Shown: positions 1 to 15,500, counted from the stretch's first letter. The stretch is 64,000 bases of DNA from Metellina segmentata (GCA_947359465.1 OX375883.1:15440088-15504087), one strand, 5' to 3'. The notes: generated from the letters alone by a model not told the origin. Numbers and translations: made by a program.

Positions 1-493
1 ATAGATAATGTTACAATGTAGAAAATTACAGATTAGTTCTTTGCAATATGAAGAAAATACAGCAAATTAATAGTTTTTCCTGTTCCAAAAAGGAAAGTTG
101 AATAAGAATCTTGTATCACATGAAAACTTGCATTTCTGCAACTAAATTGTTAAATTTTTGTATTTTATCTTTTATTCCCTCCACTTCATCAACAGAATCA
201 ATGTTACTTTCTTCTGGCCTACCTATCATTGGTTCTGCATGAATATTGGAAGAAAATTTGTTTTCAAAAGCTTAAACAGTGCATTTTCTTCATTGATTAA
301 TTTGATCAAAACAAAGAATTACTTGTATATCTACACTCTTTGTTTCTTAATTTCCTAGTAGTACATTCACAGTATACCCATAATAGTCTTTCATAAAACT
401 TTTCAATAACAATTATTGCTATTCATTAAATATTTAACAAAGTCCTAATACAGAGTTTCTGCTGTACTAAATAGAAATATGTTTTTGTTGTAG
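1..493 (+). other. Upstream intron of SUGCT (AT-rich)
   Basis: This AT-rich stretch leads into a clear 3' splice site (T-rich tract then tag at 491-493). No exon or mobile element is recognisable in it. The exon carrying the start codon and mitochondrial leader of SUGCT should lie further upstream, outside the window. Confidence 0.6.
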
Positions 494-551
494 ATTCCAA
501 GCAATATGTTGATGGACCACTCTCAAACATGCGGATTCTTGATCTTTCTCG
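494..551 (+). CDS. SUGCT: SUGCT exon (N-terminal motif GPLS..RILDL)
   Basis: The acceptor tag is at 491-493 and the donor gtgagc starts at 552. The first two bases complete a codon split with the missing upstream exon. The exon encodes [18 protein letters not shown] plus two bases of an arginine codon. This is the hallmark start of the family III CoA-transferase fold. Confidence 0.88.
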
Positions 552-3500
552 GTGAGCTTAATATCCTCCTCTTTATGTTATTAAGAGTACAGAAAAATTG
601 GGAGACGTGTAAAAATCTGTTTACATAATCAGACAATAGAAGTTTACTTTTATAAAACAAAATCGTTTTCTATGTTTATGAGTGTTCATATTTATTACAT
701 AGTACATGCTTTTATTGTTATCACACCAAAGGCACTAATCTGCAAAATTGACATTTCTACAAAAACGTTCAAAGTTTACTTTGGGAAAAATCGAGTTACG
801 ACTCAAAGGTTGTTTTTCATGAAAATCGTCATTTCCACGAAGAATCAAGATGATTCGTGGCTTTGTCATCAATATTTTCATAAAAATGTAAATTTTGTTG
901 CATTTTTAGTAAAATATTTTAATATTGGTCTGTCAGAAATATTCAGGTGATGATGTACGGGATATTTGGATTCAAAAGGGGGAGGGGAGTCACTATGGCT
1001 CTTGAAAGAAACTTGAGTAGGTTCTAAATGAGATTGAACTCTCCAACCGGTCGCCATGATTTAACTTCGTAGTAGAGATGTGCAATGATAAGCGTACTAA
1101 GCTTTAAAACACAGGTTTCACTGAAGGTTGTGTAATTCGCCCCCTGCTATTACAAAGGTGATTGCTAATGATCTTCCCATGTCCAGCACCTGATGCTGGA
1201 CCTCTGACTGGGTGATTGACTGATGATCAGTTCAACAATAGTCAAGGGGAGCAGCTGAGACATGGGAAATTTTTTTTTATCAGTGCCACTTTTCTTCTCT
1301 GTGCAGCCTAAAACAAAGTGTATTTGAATAATATTTCTCTATTTTTAACATTTTTACAAAAAAAAAATTCAAAGAATTTTGCTTAGTGCGTTGTGAAGGA
1401 AAATTTTCAGAAGCAAAACGCATTTGGGTTGGTTGGCCTGTCCTTTACCAGGCAAACCAAAACACTCCCTGACAACGCCTGTTATCGCCTCCACTCATTA
1501 ACTCCCTGTTCGAAATGTTTTTAATTAAACTTTTTTTAAATGGTAAAGACTTAATTTCAAAGGTAAATACATTAAAATGCAGCAATTTCATTTTTAGTAT
1601 AAGATAAAATACCAAATTAATTCTAAGATTTTTCATTGACAAATAATCAGACCCCAAAACTGATGTTTCAACTAGACACTATAGAAGCTAACCGAGTTCA
1701 GTTTCATTTGTCAGCGCAAAGTATCAAAGCCACTTGGGAGACAGGAAACTTACAAACACTAGCCTGTTTTCATAAACACTCAGGCGCTATAATGTTACAT
1801 CCCTTCTTTACTCACATCAAACTCATGTAACATTTCACACATTCTGCATTTAGCTCAGCCTTTTAAAGTGTTTGTAGTCAACTAATAAGTTTTGCTATTC
1901 AGTTTTTATCATGCGTAAATGCATATAATAAAAAAATACTCGGCTTGTTTAGCATCCTAATCCAGTGCCAGAGCACATGTCTGCCTCCCCCCTCCCCTAT
2001 TTACGTCCCTGAGGACTTTCATTTTAGACTGAAGTACTTTCATTTTAATCTACATTTTTCAATTAAGTAATACAGGGCTCGAAATACCCGGTGCACAGGT
2101 GCACTGTGCACCTGAAAATAAAATTATGCACCTAATTTTTTCCCTCTAGGTGCATGCAGTGCAGTTATTGTTAAAAAAAGGGGGGAACCATATTTTATGT
2201 TATTCTGATGCCTGAACAAAATATTACTATTGACCTCTCTCGCTCTAAAGGAACGTAATTAAAATTCCTAAATACACACTATGCAAAAACTTTAGTCCAG
2301 AAAATACTATGTTGCAATGAAGGAAAAATACAAAAAGAAGGATGGACACTAAACCTTATGGGTAAAGATCTGCCAAAATCGTAGATGTTTCTGATTGCCC
2401 ACCAATGTCTGATGATGACTGAATACTTGTAAGTAATAATTTTACAGATAAAAAAAAATGTTTAAATATTTTTATTTATCTACTTGTAACATATCCAAAC
2501 ATACCCTACTAATAAAGTATTTACATTACATGAATGCTCTTATATTACGTTTTTTTAAATGTGCACCTAATATATTATCTGTGCACCTAATTTAAAAATG
2601 CACAAGGTGCACCTGTATTAAAAAATATATTTCGAGGCCTGATGTGTAATATTTCTATATTTGTCATTTTGTATGCTTGTTGTTTTGTGTATTTTTCACT
2701 TATTTTTATCTGCTTATAAAAATAAAATTGTAAATTAATTGAATGAAAGTGTGTTTCATTTTCACTTGATCCTCCTGACTTCCCTTTATGTAAGAATGAA
2801 ATATTTTTTTTGAATTTCGTTATTTTGCATATTTTGGGATTTTGTAATGCATAATGCAGGTCATGATTTTGCATATCGATCCAAGCTCTAGCAATAAAGC
2901 TTTTATCTAATATTTTCATAAATACAGAACATTACCCATGTCTCATTTTTGCCATCCCAATGTCCGGTTTTTGTCTCGAAATATTAACAACCTATCTATG
3001 CCAATTCAGTTTAGGACGACTACCTAAGGAGTTAAGTTACTCAGTTAGGACCTAAACTTTAAGAGACCTTACAACTCTCAATTCTAAAGAAATAGATTGA
3101 GATTTTCCATTCTGTTCATAACAAAAACTCATTGGGCATGTTAAAATAAAGTGATGTAACTGAATCTGCATTATTTTGAAACACATTATAGTGAAAAAAT
3201 TAGTATAAGATGTGTGTGTGTGTACTACTAGGTATATTACACACACACACAAATATATAAAATTTAAATTAGATTTCTCAATGCTTTTTTTTTTAGTATT
3301 TTAGCTGGCCCATTCTGTACTATGTTATTAGGAGACTTAGGAGCAGAAATCATAAAGGTTGAGAATCCAAGTAGGAATAGAAGTTTTTCCCATTTACATT
3401 AAAATGTTATCTGAAATTAAACGAAAAATAATTTTTAAAATATCAGCATATGTAATTGATATTTGAGTGAAATTATTGTTGTGCAAATTTTAGGATTTTG

Positions 3501-6500
3501 CTTCTACTTTGATATATGTTCTATAAATCTTTATGGTTTTCATTGTATTCTTGAATGATGTAGAAAATTTTTAATTTTAAGTATGTCATGAATTATATTT
3601 TTCTCGTGGAAATTTTGGTTTTGATCACCTAGTATGTACACTCAGAGTCATCATTTTTTATGTCTTGTCAGATGCAAATTCTAACCAATCAACCTCTTTT
3701 TCTTCCTCCTCATGATCTCTACTTTGATCTATATCTGCTATTATAAAAGGAAGTGTTTGTGTTTTGATTTACGTTGTTGATTAACATAACTTTCTTGCTA
3801 GCGATTTTAACTTTTTAATGGGCAAGGACTATTTGAGGTTTTCGATCTTCACACATTAGAGATAGAGTGAAAATTTCAATGGATTTGGAATCCATGGAAA
3901 ATTTTACACCAGATCGATACTTAAAAATGTGATTTTCTTTAAATAAATAATTTTTCAACTGTAGCCTATGTCAGGTAGAGGTGGGATTCAGTCCTAAAAT
4001 TATTGTTTTTTCTTTTTAATGTTTTCAGCATCAGTAATGATGGCTTCACACCAACGGTGACAGCAACAAAGACAGGCAACATTTTGTTGCTTGTCTCTGT
4101 CGCTGTTAAAAAAGCCTTCATTCCGCGAGCAACGAGAATTTATTTGCGCATGCGCATAATCTTTTTCGAAAGCAAAATGTTTATTTGATTATTTCTTCTT
4201 GCAAGATGGCTGACAGATCACGTCCGCATTTAACAAAACTCCTTTTACAGCAAAGACGATTGCTTTTAAAGCGTCTGGCTGACTATGAGAGAAAACAGTG
4301 GATAAGAAACATTAAACTAAATCGGATTAGTCAAGAAATCGGCTCTTGAAAAGTTATATATCCATGGACATTCACGGACCAAAGAAATTAATATTTCTTC
4401 CATAGTATTTCCGTATATTTCACTGAAATAGTTCGCTGAAACCAAAGCTATAGAGAAAGCTTAGCTGGAACGTCAACAAAAACGCACGTAGCGAGAGTCA
4501 CAATCTTTATTCTGATTGGCTGTTGGCATGGCGACAGAGACAAAAGTTGAACTTCTTCCAAGACTTGAAAGCGCAGCGACAGAGACAAACCGGGAGAAAC
4601 AAAATTTGTTTGTAATTTGCATGCGCAATAGCGAAGAAACATGTATTTTGTTGCTGTCGCCGTTGGTGTGAAACCAACATAAGGGCATGAAAACAACTGT
4701 AACAGGCATCGCCATGCTGGCCTGCTAGTCTATAAATACAATGAATCTGCTTACGCAGAACAATGACCCAATCCATTAAAAGTTCTTACAGAAAAAAGCA
4801 CCCATATGCAACTAATTATCCTTAGTCATTAAACTGTTTACACGTCCACATAAATAAATTTTATTTTTTAAAGTGTCTGAAGTAGAGCATTTTGGCAACT
4901 AAGTAAAAATGTTTGAGTCGTTAACGCCTGACTTTCTGCCCCATTACCATCCTAGATAAATGCTTCATCACAAAAGTTGGGCTATCTGTTTCACAACTAT
5001 CTGCATAGCTGTGCTTCACTGTATGTACCCCAAAACAGCAAGTGCAATCCCTCATGAAAGAGATATAAACTGTGTGCGGCATGGAGAATTTTTCAATAAC
5101 AGAAAACACCCACATTGTCAACAAATCATTTAGTTGTTCCCTGTTCAATAGCACGTTCGTATGACCGAATGGACTACATCAGGGTGATAACAGAACCTGC
5201 AAAACCGGGAATTCTCAGGGAACTTTTTAATTCTGGAAAGATCTAGGAAATCAATATCAAGAAAAATTTCTGAATTTCATAAAAAATTAGGAAATTTTTT
5301 TAAACTTAAACGGCACATATTATTATCATTTGTCCTATTTAGAGATGCACGATTCCAAGTACTTTTGAGAATCGAATAAATTGTATTCACGGAAATTGTA
5401 ATTCAAATAAAGAACACTGCCTTCGTAATTTTTGAACAGCGTGAAAACCACTGTCACCGTTTTTTTCATGGCCGCAGCTTCTCGTCATAGTGAGGCCGGC
5501 GATACAACTTGTGGTATACAATTTGAAATTTGTGTAACTGAGAATGTTTTTTTGTGTATTAAATTTATATTTTTTGCTTGCAATTACATTTTTATAGAAA
5601 TTTTAATGTATCTTTGCATTTTATTTTAATGTATAGTATAATGATGTAGGGTCAGATGTAGTGATGTAAAATGCCCAGGCATTTATAAATTGGGGCAAAA
5701 GCCCAGCTAAAATGCTGAGGCAAATGCCTGGGACTAAGTTCTAATACAATATTTGTTCTGAACAAAAAAACTCATCCAACTATTTATCTTTTTCTAAAAC
5801 TTCATTATGGTTGGTGTAGGAATTATTTGACTATTAACACCAATAAATTTTAACATATATAGTAGCTTTAGTTCGGCATTTCATTACAAATAACATGTAT
5901 TAAGCTAGGCCCCAAGCTACCTAACAAAGAAAAACAGAAATGAAATAAAATTAGTTTTTGAAAAAAAAAAAAAAAAAAAAAAACTTTTTTTTTTCACAAC
6001 TTCATTCTCGTCCTCAGAGGAGCAAAGTAGCTCAGATTCAGATTTGTCTGACTCTTGATTCATCAAACTCTGAGATTTCCTCTTCATTTCTCCAGTTTTT
6101 GCTATTGTAAGTTGTATTAAGGGTTCCAACCCTTACAATTACAATTAAAATATCTGAAGAGAAAAAATACAATATATTTGTGGACAATTATCCTTTCACC
6201 CCAACTGACCCTTTATATTATAAATAATCAGTGTCAAAAAAGAAATTGAGATATGATTAATTCTTTTACTTTTCAAAGGTATGTCTATCAGTATGAGTAT
6301 GTTGGCATCAATATTGCAAAGGATTTGTCATTTAAGTTTCAGAAGGAATTCTTATGCAAAACATGTATGAATCTTTCCAGAAGTGTTCCAATAAATGTAC
6401 TAACTAATCACATTTTTTTCATCTTATTAAACAGGAAAAAGAAAGCTATCTCAATCCTCAAAACAAAAAATAATAATTTGAAAATATTTTTATGAGTTTA

Positions 6501-9500
6501 CACATGAAGGGACATTGTTCTATAAAATATCAAATGTGAATTTAATTTTGTAAATTTTTAAAATTTGATAACAATAATTAGAGAAATTTTTAATTTTGTT
6601 ATCTACTTATAAATTGCATGTCAAAGCTCTAACATCTTTGTTTTGTTTATTGGTTTATAATTTTTTTTATAGATGGTGGAGATGAAACCAGAAATTGGGG
6701 ACCACCATTTTTAAATGGTGAAAGTACTTATTTCTTTTCAATCAACAGAAATAAAAAGGTTTTTACTAATTTTTTGTCATCTTGATACTTTTGAAAGATT
6801 AAAATATTCTTTTTACTAACCAAAGCCAAACATCCAGCCCTGCCAGTAGACTATCCAAAAACATCACTCGGAATTCTCAGTCACGTCTCAAAAAGTTGAG
6901 GAATGTACCTTGGCCAGGATAATGTTGACGTCATCTTTGCACCTTCTAGACAATATAGATAGAGTAATTTCATATGGATAAAAATTCTGCTTGCAATCTT
7001 CTGACTGGATGGCTACAGCTCTTTTTATAACTGCTGTATTTCTTAGATTTTACACATACTTACATTTTGGTACTTTTCCGTTAGCTGGGTACCAAAAAAC
7101 CGCCAAGTTAAAAAGTTGGTGCAGTTATTGTCAAGCTTAAATCTTGATACGAAAAGAATATTTCCAGGCATTTGTTATAGGGTTGCTATAAACGTTAAAC
7201 GATAAACTCTTTAAACGTTGTTAGTTTGGCTGAGTTATCGTTGTAATGTGGCAGTTTTTGTCTGGTACCCAGCTAACAAAAATGTACCTTAATTCTTTGT
7301 GATTTTTAGGGCATTGAATTTCTAGCACAGCATTGTTTTGGATTTAAATTAATTATTTTCCAAGACATTTCCCTGTAATAATTCTTGGTTTCATTTTTAC
7401 TTTAAAATTCATTGTAAATTTCTCATTTGTGTACTTCTGGCATCAAAAAATCCTTGGCCTTTCCTTCAATATGAAACAAATCCTTTTATTTTCCTTCAAT
7501 GGGTGAATCATTAATTATGTAAAGGAAGACTGGAATAGTATTTTGCTAATCCAAACAGACAAAAAACAAAATATTGCATTTTTTTTAAATCTTCAAATTG
7601 TTAATTGAAATGTAGTCTGCAGATCAGTACTGGTTCCTAGAAAAATACCGGTCCACCAAAAATGTTAGAAACATTTGTGAAAATTTCTGAATGACTGAGA
7701 TGAATTGCCATGGCAATCACGAAATTCATTGCATTGATCCTATAATTAAGGATTTATGTTCAAAACTTGTAAATCACTTGCTAGTGGATTCTCTATCGTA
7801 ATTCTTACAAAACTGCTTTGAGGGTCTGAAATTTTATGATTCTATTATCAAGATGAAAACATGTTTTTATATACGTGTTTTAAACATTTGATAGATAATT
7901 TGTCAAACAGAAAATATTTTTTAATCTAAAACATATTATATTTTAGGTCACTTTTTCACATTTAAGTCATTTTTAAGTGAACAAAATTCAAGACCTTTTT
8001 TTTTATCAAGATCCCAGGTGCAGAGTTATATTCAGTGTTCTGCAACACAACTCCAAGAAATTGCAATTGTTATGCAGGCATTTTGCCCAAATGTTGAAAA
8101 CTGCAGTCAAATAAAAAACAGACGTAAAGCTCAATTATTGGCTCAATATGCATTACATATTTTATTTATAATAAAATATCAATATTAATAACTTTATTTA
8201 AAACCAAGGCATACTTTCAGCATTTGCAATTATGTCTATCACTTTTGAAGTTAAATATTTTGTCATTGACATAGAAGATATGTTATTAAGTGTTTGTGGT
8301 AATTTAATCCAAACATAGAACTTTCTGCTCCCTGGGATATGATCATCCACTAGGATTACGTAATATGTCAAGTCATCTGCTGCTAGAAATTTTTTTAAAA
8401 GTATTACAGTTAACATTCAAAATATTTTTCTGAAAAAAATCCTATAGTTGGCGGTTTTTAACCTTCCATTTTAGGATGCAACCTACCCTGTAAATAAATG
8501 TGGCACTTATGTGATCTTGGTTAACTATCAGTTCCACATTTGGGGAAGTTCTGAAACTTGCACATGATTCATAAATTAGCAATAACATTACTGTTTTGCA
8601 TTATGTAATTACTGTCCAAGTTTATGTACATAGTATAAACGTTTATTGTGATAAAGACTAATATTAAGTGACAGGAATCATCTTTCCAGTATCAAACATA
8701 ATAATATTGAAATATCCATTTTATATTTGTAATATGATAAAATGGTATTTAAAAATGCTTCTATGAGGTATATATATGAGTAGCCTTGTATAGTTTCCTA
8801 TTGGCTTTATTATGTTTTATTTTTATTTTCAGAGCATAGCCATTGATATGAAAACACCAAAAGGAAGGGATTTGATTAAGGAGGTAGTGAGTTTTTCAAT
8901 TTTTATTTGTTACTATTTTATTTCAAATTCAATCCTTTACACTTCAATATTTTTACTAATAAGGGTGTGATGCATGTGAAAAGTTTTTATAACGTTACTG
9001 TACACTGTCTTATGCGAAAAAGTTATTAATATTTTTTTTATATTTATGTTGCGTAATACTATGAATGCATAGATGAAGAACAGAAAACTTGGGCATTTGT
9101 GCAAATAAGTATTTGGAGGTAAAGGTGAAACTTAATGCTCGCCACATGGCGACTGAATGTTTGAAAGGAGACTAAAAAGTTTTGTTACAGTCACCACCCT
9201 TTCTTAAAAACATTAGTTTATATGGTCAAACCTCCAATTTTACGTTTTTTTCTTTTTCTGAGTACCGTAAAAATTAAAAAAAAAAAAAAACACAGGAACA
9301 TAAACATACGAAATAGTATTTGGAATTTAGAAAAAAAAAAAAAGCAATCTAGGGGAAGAAGGCTGAAGATTAGTACATACGTATGCACATGACCTGGGGT
9401 ATTTCCATAGTGCTGGTATTTCACAGAGTGTGAAAATCTACTAAAAACGTGAATTCTCGTAAGTGACCACTGATTGAAACAAGTTCAGTGACCACTGGCC

Positions 9501-12500
9501 ACTTACAAAATTTCTTAATTTTCACCTTTATATTGGAGGTACATGTATGTCTTGCAAGATGGGTCTATCATTTATCCCATAATTTCATTTATCCCAAATT
9601 TTTCTGATTCAACAAACCTTTTCCAAAGACAATCTATGGCTCTGTGGAAAACTTTCTCAATTAATAAGTTGCAAGTGTAGCTGTTCGTATAATTTTGAAT
9701 ACCACCAAAATATTTATGTAGCTGTGTGTAGTTTTAGAATTTGAAAAAACAGGGTGGTAACAGAACCGGGAAAACCGGGAAATCAGGGAATTCTCAGGGA
9801 ACTTTTTAATTCTGGAAATATCAGGGAATTCTCAGGGAAAATTTCCAAATTTCACAAAAAATCAGGGAATTTTTAAAATTTTTATGAAAACGGTAACTAT
9901 TGTTGTTTGTTTAATATGAGCGATTACAAGTACTTTTGAGAATCGAATAAATAGTTTTCGCCGAAATTGTAATTCGAATAAAGAACACTAACTTCGTAAT
10001 TTTCAAACCCAGCGAAAACCGCCTCCGTGATTTTCGCTGCCGGAGCATCTCGTCGCCGTGAGGCCAGCGATACAACTTGTGGTATACAATCTTAAAATTT
10101 ATGTAACTAATGATGTTTTTTTTTTTGTGCATTAAAAGTTTATTTGTTTTTTATCGTCTGATGGAAAATCATTCCTCCGCGAAAAATGATAACGGAAACG
10201 AAGAAAAGGAATTTAAAATCTGTGATCTTCTATGCTGTTGCATTCAATAATAATTACATTTCATGAAATACATTTAAAAATATTCTAGATTGAATTTTAA
10301 ATTTCGCCGCGACCCAAAAATTGCAAAATATTTAGACTACATGTGATGTCAGTGCCATAGATTCGTCAAGACTTTGCGTGCAGGAAACAAACAGGCAGAC
10401 TGTCCTGACGAACACTTCCGTTTATAATATTAGAAATTCAAAATGATAATTTAACCTTTTGACTACAACTATGGATATAACAAGCCCGATTCTTCCTTGC
10501 GCGATTCTTATAACTTTCAATGCACAACTGCTCTAAAGGCCGTAGTCTAAATTATTTCTTGGCGCGATTCTTATAACTTTTAAGGTACAACTGATGTACT
10601 GGCCGTTGTCTAAATTCTTCCATGGCGTGATCACGGTACAACTGCTGTACCGCTGCCGTAGTCTAGGGCCCGGTTCACACATCCTATTTTTCAACGTGCG
10701 GCACCGAAGTCCAACTATGCACACATAACCGTGAAATGACACAAGTACTCATTTCGCGAAATTTGCGATAAATATTATACTGAAGAAAACATGTTTATTT
10801 CGCTAGCTTTGTGTAAAAAAAGGTATATTTGAAACACAAAATAGACATTACTGGATCAACCATTTATTAATTAATTCAGACCGGAGAAGCGTGTGCGGCG
10901 AGCTGCTGCGCCGTTTGGAACTGCGTTACAAATTGCACGCACGGTGGACGTACGTCGCCGCAGCGGCGCCGGAGGCATGTGTGCACTACTCCATTGGATC
11001 TAATCTAACTCAGACCGCAGTTGCTTTGCGTCGGCGGTGCCGTACGTTGAAAAACCGCTTAGGTCCGGTGCTAAACTTTTCCGGACCTAAACTTTTCGCT
11101 TGCCGAGGTTGCCATGGAAACCATAATAATCGTAATGCAGGTGGATTGCCTTAACCTGCCCTAACTCGCTACTAGAAGTGCGCGAAAAAAAAGCGCGCCA
11201 AGATCGTTGCCACAGCTTTAAACGTAGACTGAAGTTGTACCAATTTTTTTAATGTATATTTGCATTTGATTTTGATGTATATTTGTATAATGCAGAAACA
11301 GGTGTAAAAAGTTCATAATCAAAATTTTTTTTTCAGTTTTTCAATTGCTATTGTTAGAGTTCCATTAAGGGTTCCAACCCTTACAATAGTAATTAATATA
11401 TCTGATGAGAAAAAATACAAAATGTTTGTGGAGAATGATCCTTTTATCCCATCTGACCATAAATATTTAAAAATATTGTCGTGTGGGTACTGTATATCGA
11501 TACCAATTACGAGTCCCGACATTTCATAAGGGATTTGTAAAATCAGGGAAATTTTTGTCATACTATCATGGAAATCAGGGAAATATCAGGGCACTTTTTT
11601 TCGAGGATTTTGTTGCCACCCTGAAAAAGCTAGTTCGGAAATAAAACTTGGAATTAAAATTATACAGCTACTATTTTTTAAAGATTGCATGTTCATTACA
11701 TTTGCCAACCACCAATTTAGTAAGACCTGTGTAAGATGGCACAATTTTGTCTACCAAAAAGTATTTCATAGTAAATAGATTACTTTAGGTTGTTGCTACT
11801 ATTTTAAGCATACCTATACTACTACCTGATTAAAAGCATACCTACTATGCTATAATTTAATTTTGTAGTGCTGACTAATTGCATTTCAAATGCAAATATC
11901 TACTGGTGTCAGGTACTCAAGTTATATCCAATTAACGAATTTCATTACTAATGCTTGAACAATCAAATGGGTTACACTAAATAGTTAAGATTTTGGATGC
12001 TATTGAATTATTCGTGTAGAATAGAAAAATATATTTAGGTGTAAAAGAATTATGATTTATATGCATTATATGATGTATGATGCATTTTTAGTTTTATACT
12101 ATCAAACATAGCAATAATGATTATGTACTTTTTGAAGCTAGCTAAGAAGAGCGACGTTTTAGTGGAAAATTTTGTTCCTGGAAAACTAAAATCCTTAGGA
12201 TTAGATTATGAGAGCTTGCATTTGATTGCACCCCACCTAATATACTGCTCAATAACCGGTCAGTTTCATATTTTTAATTTTTCTATTATATTATTCTTTT
12301 AGAGATGAATTTATAAAAATATATGCTGTGGAAAAGGCATGAATATGTTCGTTCATGGTTTTTGTGATTGAAATTCTTATAATAATCATATTTGTATGGA
12401 GACGGATAGAGATTCATATCTTTTATATTTTACTTGAAATGTTCATTTTAAACACCAGCTGAGAGACACTAATGAAATATGTGAACTTGTTCAATATCAC

Positions 12501-15500
12501 ATAACTCAAATACCAACTGAGCAGAGCCGAACTGTACATTAACCTTGACTCCAGATGCTTAAATTTTACAAACCATCTACCTTGGAATCACTGAATTTCT
12601 GTTCAGTGGGGATTCTATTTAAAAGTCTAAAGTACATTACATGTAGTATTGTTTACAACAAAAAGTTACCTTCAAACTTTAATTTCTTTAATTTTTCTTC
12701 CATTTTGTGTTAAAATTGAGTCAAAATTACACTTTTATTGTGTAGATTAGCTCAGTTTTTGCTATTCTTTCCAGTGATAAAATGTGTAGTAAGCAAAATT
12801 GTGGATACAATCACAGTAAAATTGTTTAGAATGCATTTTGGCAGCTTGTTATGTAATCTTGAAAGTTTTAAATTGAGCATCAAGTAATACCAATCTATTT
12901 AAAAATAGGAGCAAACCCTGCAAGTGGCATGACCAAACACAGTTCAGATAATTCAGTTTGAATATAGCCCATAAAAATTTCCACTGCAAGAGGCAGTCCC
13001 CCTTCCCAAGCATATTTAGACATCCCCTGACTCCAGGACCTCTGGGACGACCAATCAGTCTAGTGGTTCAGGTGTTAGCCTCTAGATCGGAAGGTTCATG
13101 GTTCGAATCCGTGTCAGGGGTGCATGGATGTTTGTGAGCATATGGTGTACCTTGAATCTGTAGTAGCCGAAAGTTCATACGTTCTGTAAGTGTGGAAGTT
13201 TGGAGAGTGGCATGCCAACTCGGGTATTGCCTCGTCATCTGGCTGTGGTTCGAAATTACGTGATGTTGTCCTCGTATCTTTCCCTTAGGGGATTGATCCC
13301 GGACCATCGTCGATAACCCGTTGTGTTGCTCTAGTGCGAGATTAATTCAAATAACCTTACCAGGACCTTTGGCTCCTCACAAGATTTCACGTCTGCTGCA
13401 CGTCTGAAACTCCTGATTTATACTGGAGCAAGCTTCTCAAATGATTAGTTTTGGCAGCTAATAAAGAATTGGTGTAAAGCCTGAGTACAGCTTGAAGGGT
13501 TTTCTGTTCTGCGGACAGCACACCCAAAATATTTGGAAGAATGAGATAAGGTGAGGCGAGGCGAGGCGTCCACATATTTTGGCTCTGCTGCTTGCTGTGT
13601 AGGAATTTTTCTGTGGTGTGTTCAGGCCAATTAGAGGGTTAATTATTCCCAAAATTTCATCAAGCAGTGGTTGCCAATTGGAAGAGTAATAGATTAACAG
13701 CTGGAGGGTTGTGACTGTCATGTACAAAGGGAGCTGGTGCATGTTAAATGTGTCATGGCCCCAAATGTTCTCATATTGCAGGGGTGTGGAAGGTAAGGTA
13801 ATTTTAATTAACGTCCTACAAGAGCAACGCAACAGGCTATTGACGACGGTGCGGGTTCATTCCTCTAAAGGAAGGATCTGAGGATAACGCTACATCATTT
13901 TGAACCATGGTCAGATGACGAGGCAACATCTGAGCTGGAACACCCCTCTCCAAACTTCCACACCCACCCAGCATGAGGACTTTCAGCCATGACAGATTTA
14001 AGGTGCTCCAGCTGCCTCTACACCCTACGCTTACAAACATCCATGTACTGACCTGGATTCGAACCAGGAACCTTTCGATCTATCGGCTAACACCTAATCA
14101 AAATTACATTGCGTTGTACTCGAATCTTACCCGTCTTGTTTGATCCCAGACCGTCTCCAATAGCCCTTTGTGTTGCTCCAGTTGCGATGTTAATTAAATA
14201 CTTGCCTACCCAAAGTTCCATCCACAAATGATTTTCATTCTGTAGTGTAGGATATGGATCTACTGGCCCGTATTCCACTCGACCTGGTTTTGATGTCATT
14301 GCCGCTTCGATTGGGGGACTGCTCAGCATTACTGGACCGGAAAATGGAGAACCCTGTAAAGTTGGTGTTGCCATGACTGACTTATCTACTGGACTTTATG
14401 CTCATGGTGCTATTATGGCAGCCCTGCTCCAAAGAATAAAAACTGGAAAGGGGCAAAAAATAGATTGTGATCTTTTGTCAACGCAGGTATGGTTTGCAGC
14501 CGATAGTAATTGAATCAATTAAACAAGAATTTTCATTGAATTAAGAATTTCTATCCTTTTTTGCATCAATGAATTTCATTTAAAAATGTTTATCAGAAAT
14601 TTTGGCTTCTGTTTCTGCTTTCTACAATCTATTTTCCCGGAAACTGAACTATGGCTTGCTAAAGCTTACGATGGCCTGCTTAAAGCTTACTAAAAGTGCC
14701 CATTCATTGGAATGTTTTAACAGCATCTTGTTGAGTACAACTATTCAGACGGATTCAAATAAAAATAAGGCCAATACTTTTTACAATAATCTCATACTTG
14801 CCCACTTTTGCGGATTTTCCATAATTTTTACTGATTTCTACTTAATTTTACTGATTTAGGGATGGAATTGCATTTTTTTTAATGGATTTTTAGTATTTTG
14901 ATCAAGCAATTGAAATATTTCATTCTCTGCAACCATTCACTAAGATTTTCTGTTGGGACATAATGAGTGCAAAGGCAAAGAAATGTGTGAGTTGGAAAAT
15001 GAATTTGTTGTCTTCAGCTGGAAAATTTATCTGCAATAATAGAAGGACATGACTATTGATGTGCAGTGGGTTGAAGTAAGTGAAATAAGAGGAGCTGATA
15101 GACATAAAAGTCGCTAGATTGGCCAAAATGAAGCTTTTTATTCTGCGCATTCCCCATTCCAATGCAGAGTATGAGAGAATCTTCAGCCTCGTCAGAAAGA
15201 ACTGAACTGAATACTGTACCCTCATTTCTAACAAAACGTTGGAAAGTTTGTTGGTGTTGAAGATGCAAAACCCCAAACCTTGTTTTAAATCCAGTGCAGA
15301 ATTATTAAAGAAGACCCAAAAAGCTACTACTGCTTCATTGAATTTTCCTGCAACCCCCTCTTATGGATAAAACACTAAATGAAACAATTTTGTAAATAAA
15401 ACATTGATTTCTTTCATCTACGTGTGATTAAGCTTTATGAACACCAATGATCTGTAATCCTAACACAAGTTTAAATGGTATGTAACATACAGTAACAATG

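Larger units (their letters stand above)
9750..11623. mobile_element. Composite hAT-like element, ends CAGGGTGG(T/C)AACA
   Basis: The left end CAGGGTGGTAACAGAA and right end, in reverse CAGGGTGGCAACAAAA, are inverted. Both are followed by short repeats of the words TCAGGGAA and GGGAAATCAGGG. Flanks are TGAAAAAA on the left and a similar A-rich stretch on the right, so a duplication is possible but ambiguous. The interior is a patchwork: a GC-rich Harbinger-like end pair (10666-11087) and the right half of a third family (11093-11243) have landed in it. The element lies in the intron between SUGCT exons 8833 and 12138. Confidence 0.6.

Noticed and set aside
10891..11154. 87-codon GC-rich frame
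   Set aside because: It lies in the CpG-rich end of a Harbinger-like element and has no transposase similarity.
13068..14374. Minus-strand frames of 62-124 codons
   Set aside because: Most run through SINE bodies or antisense to SUGCT exon 14251. The frame at 13458-13832 has no recognisable similarity.
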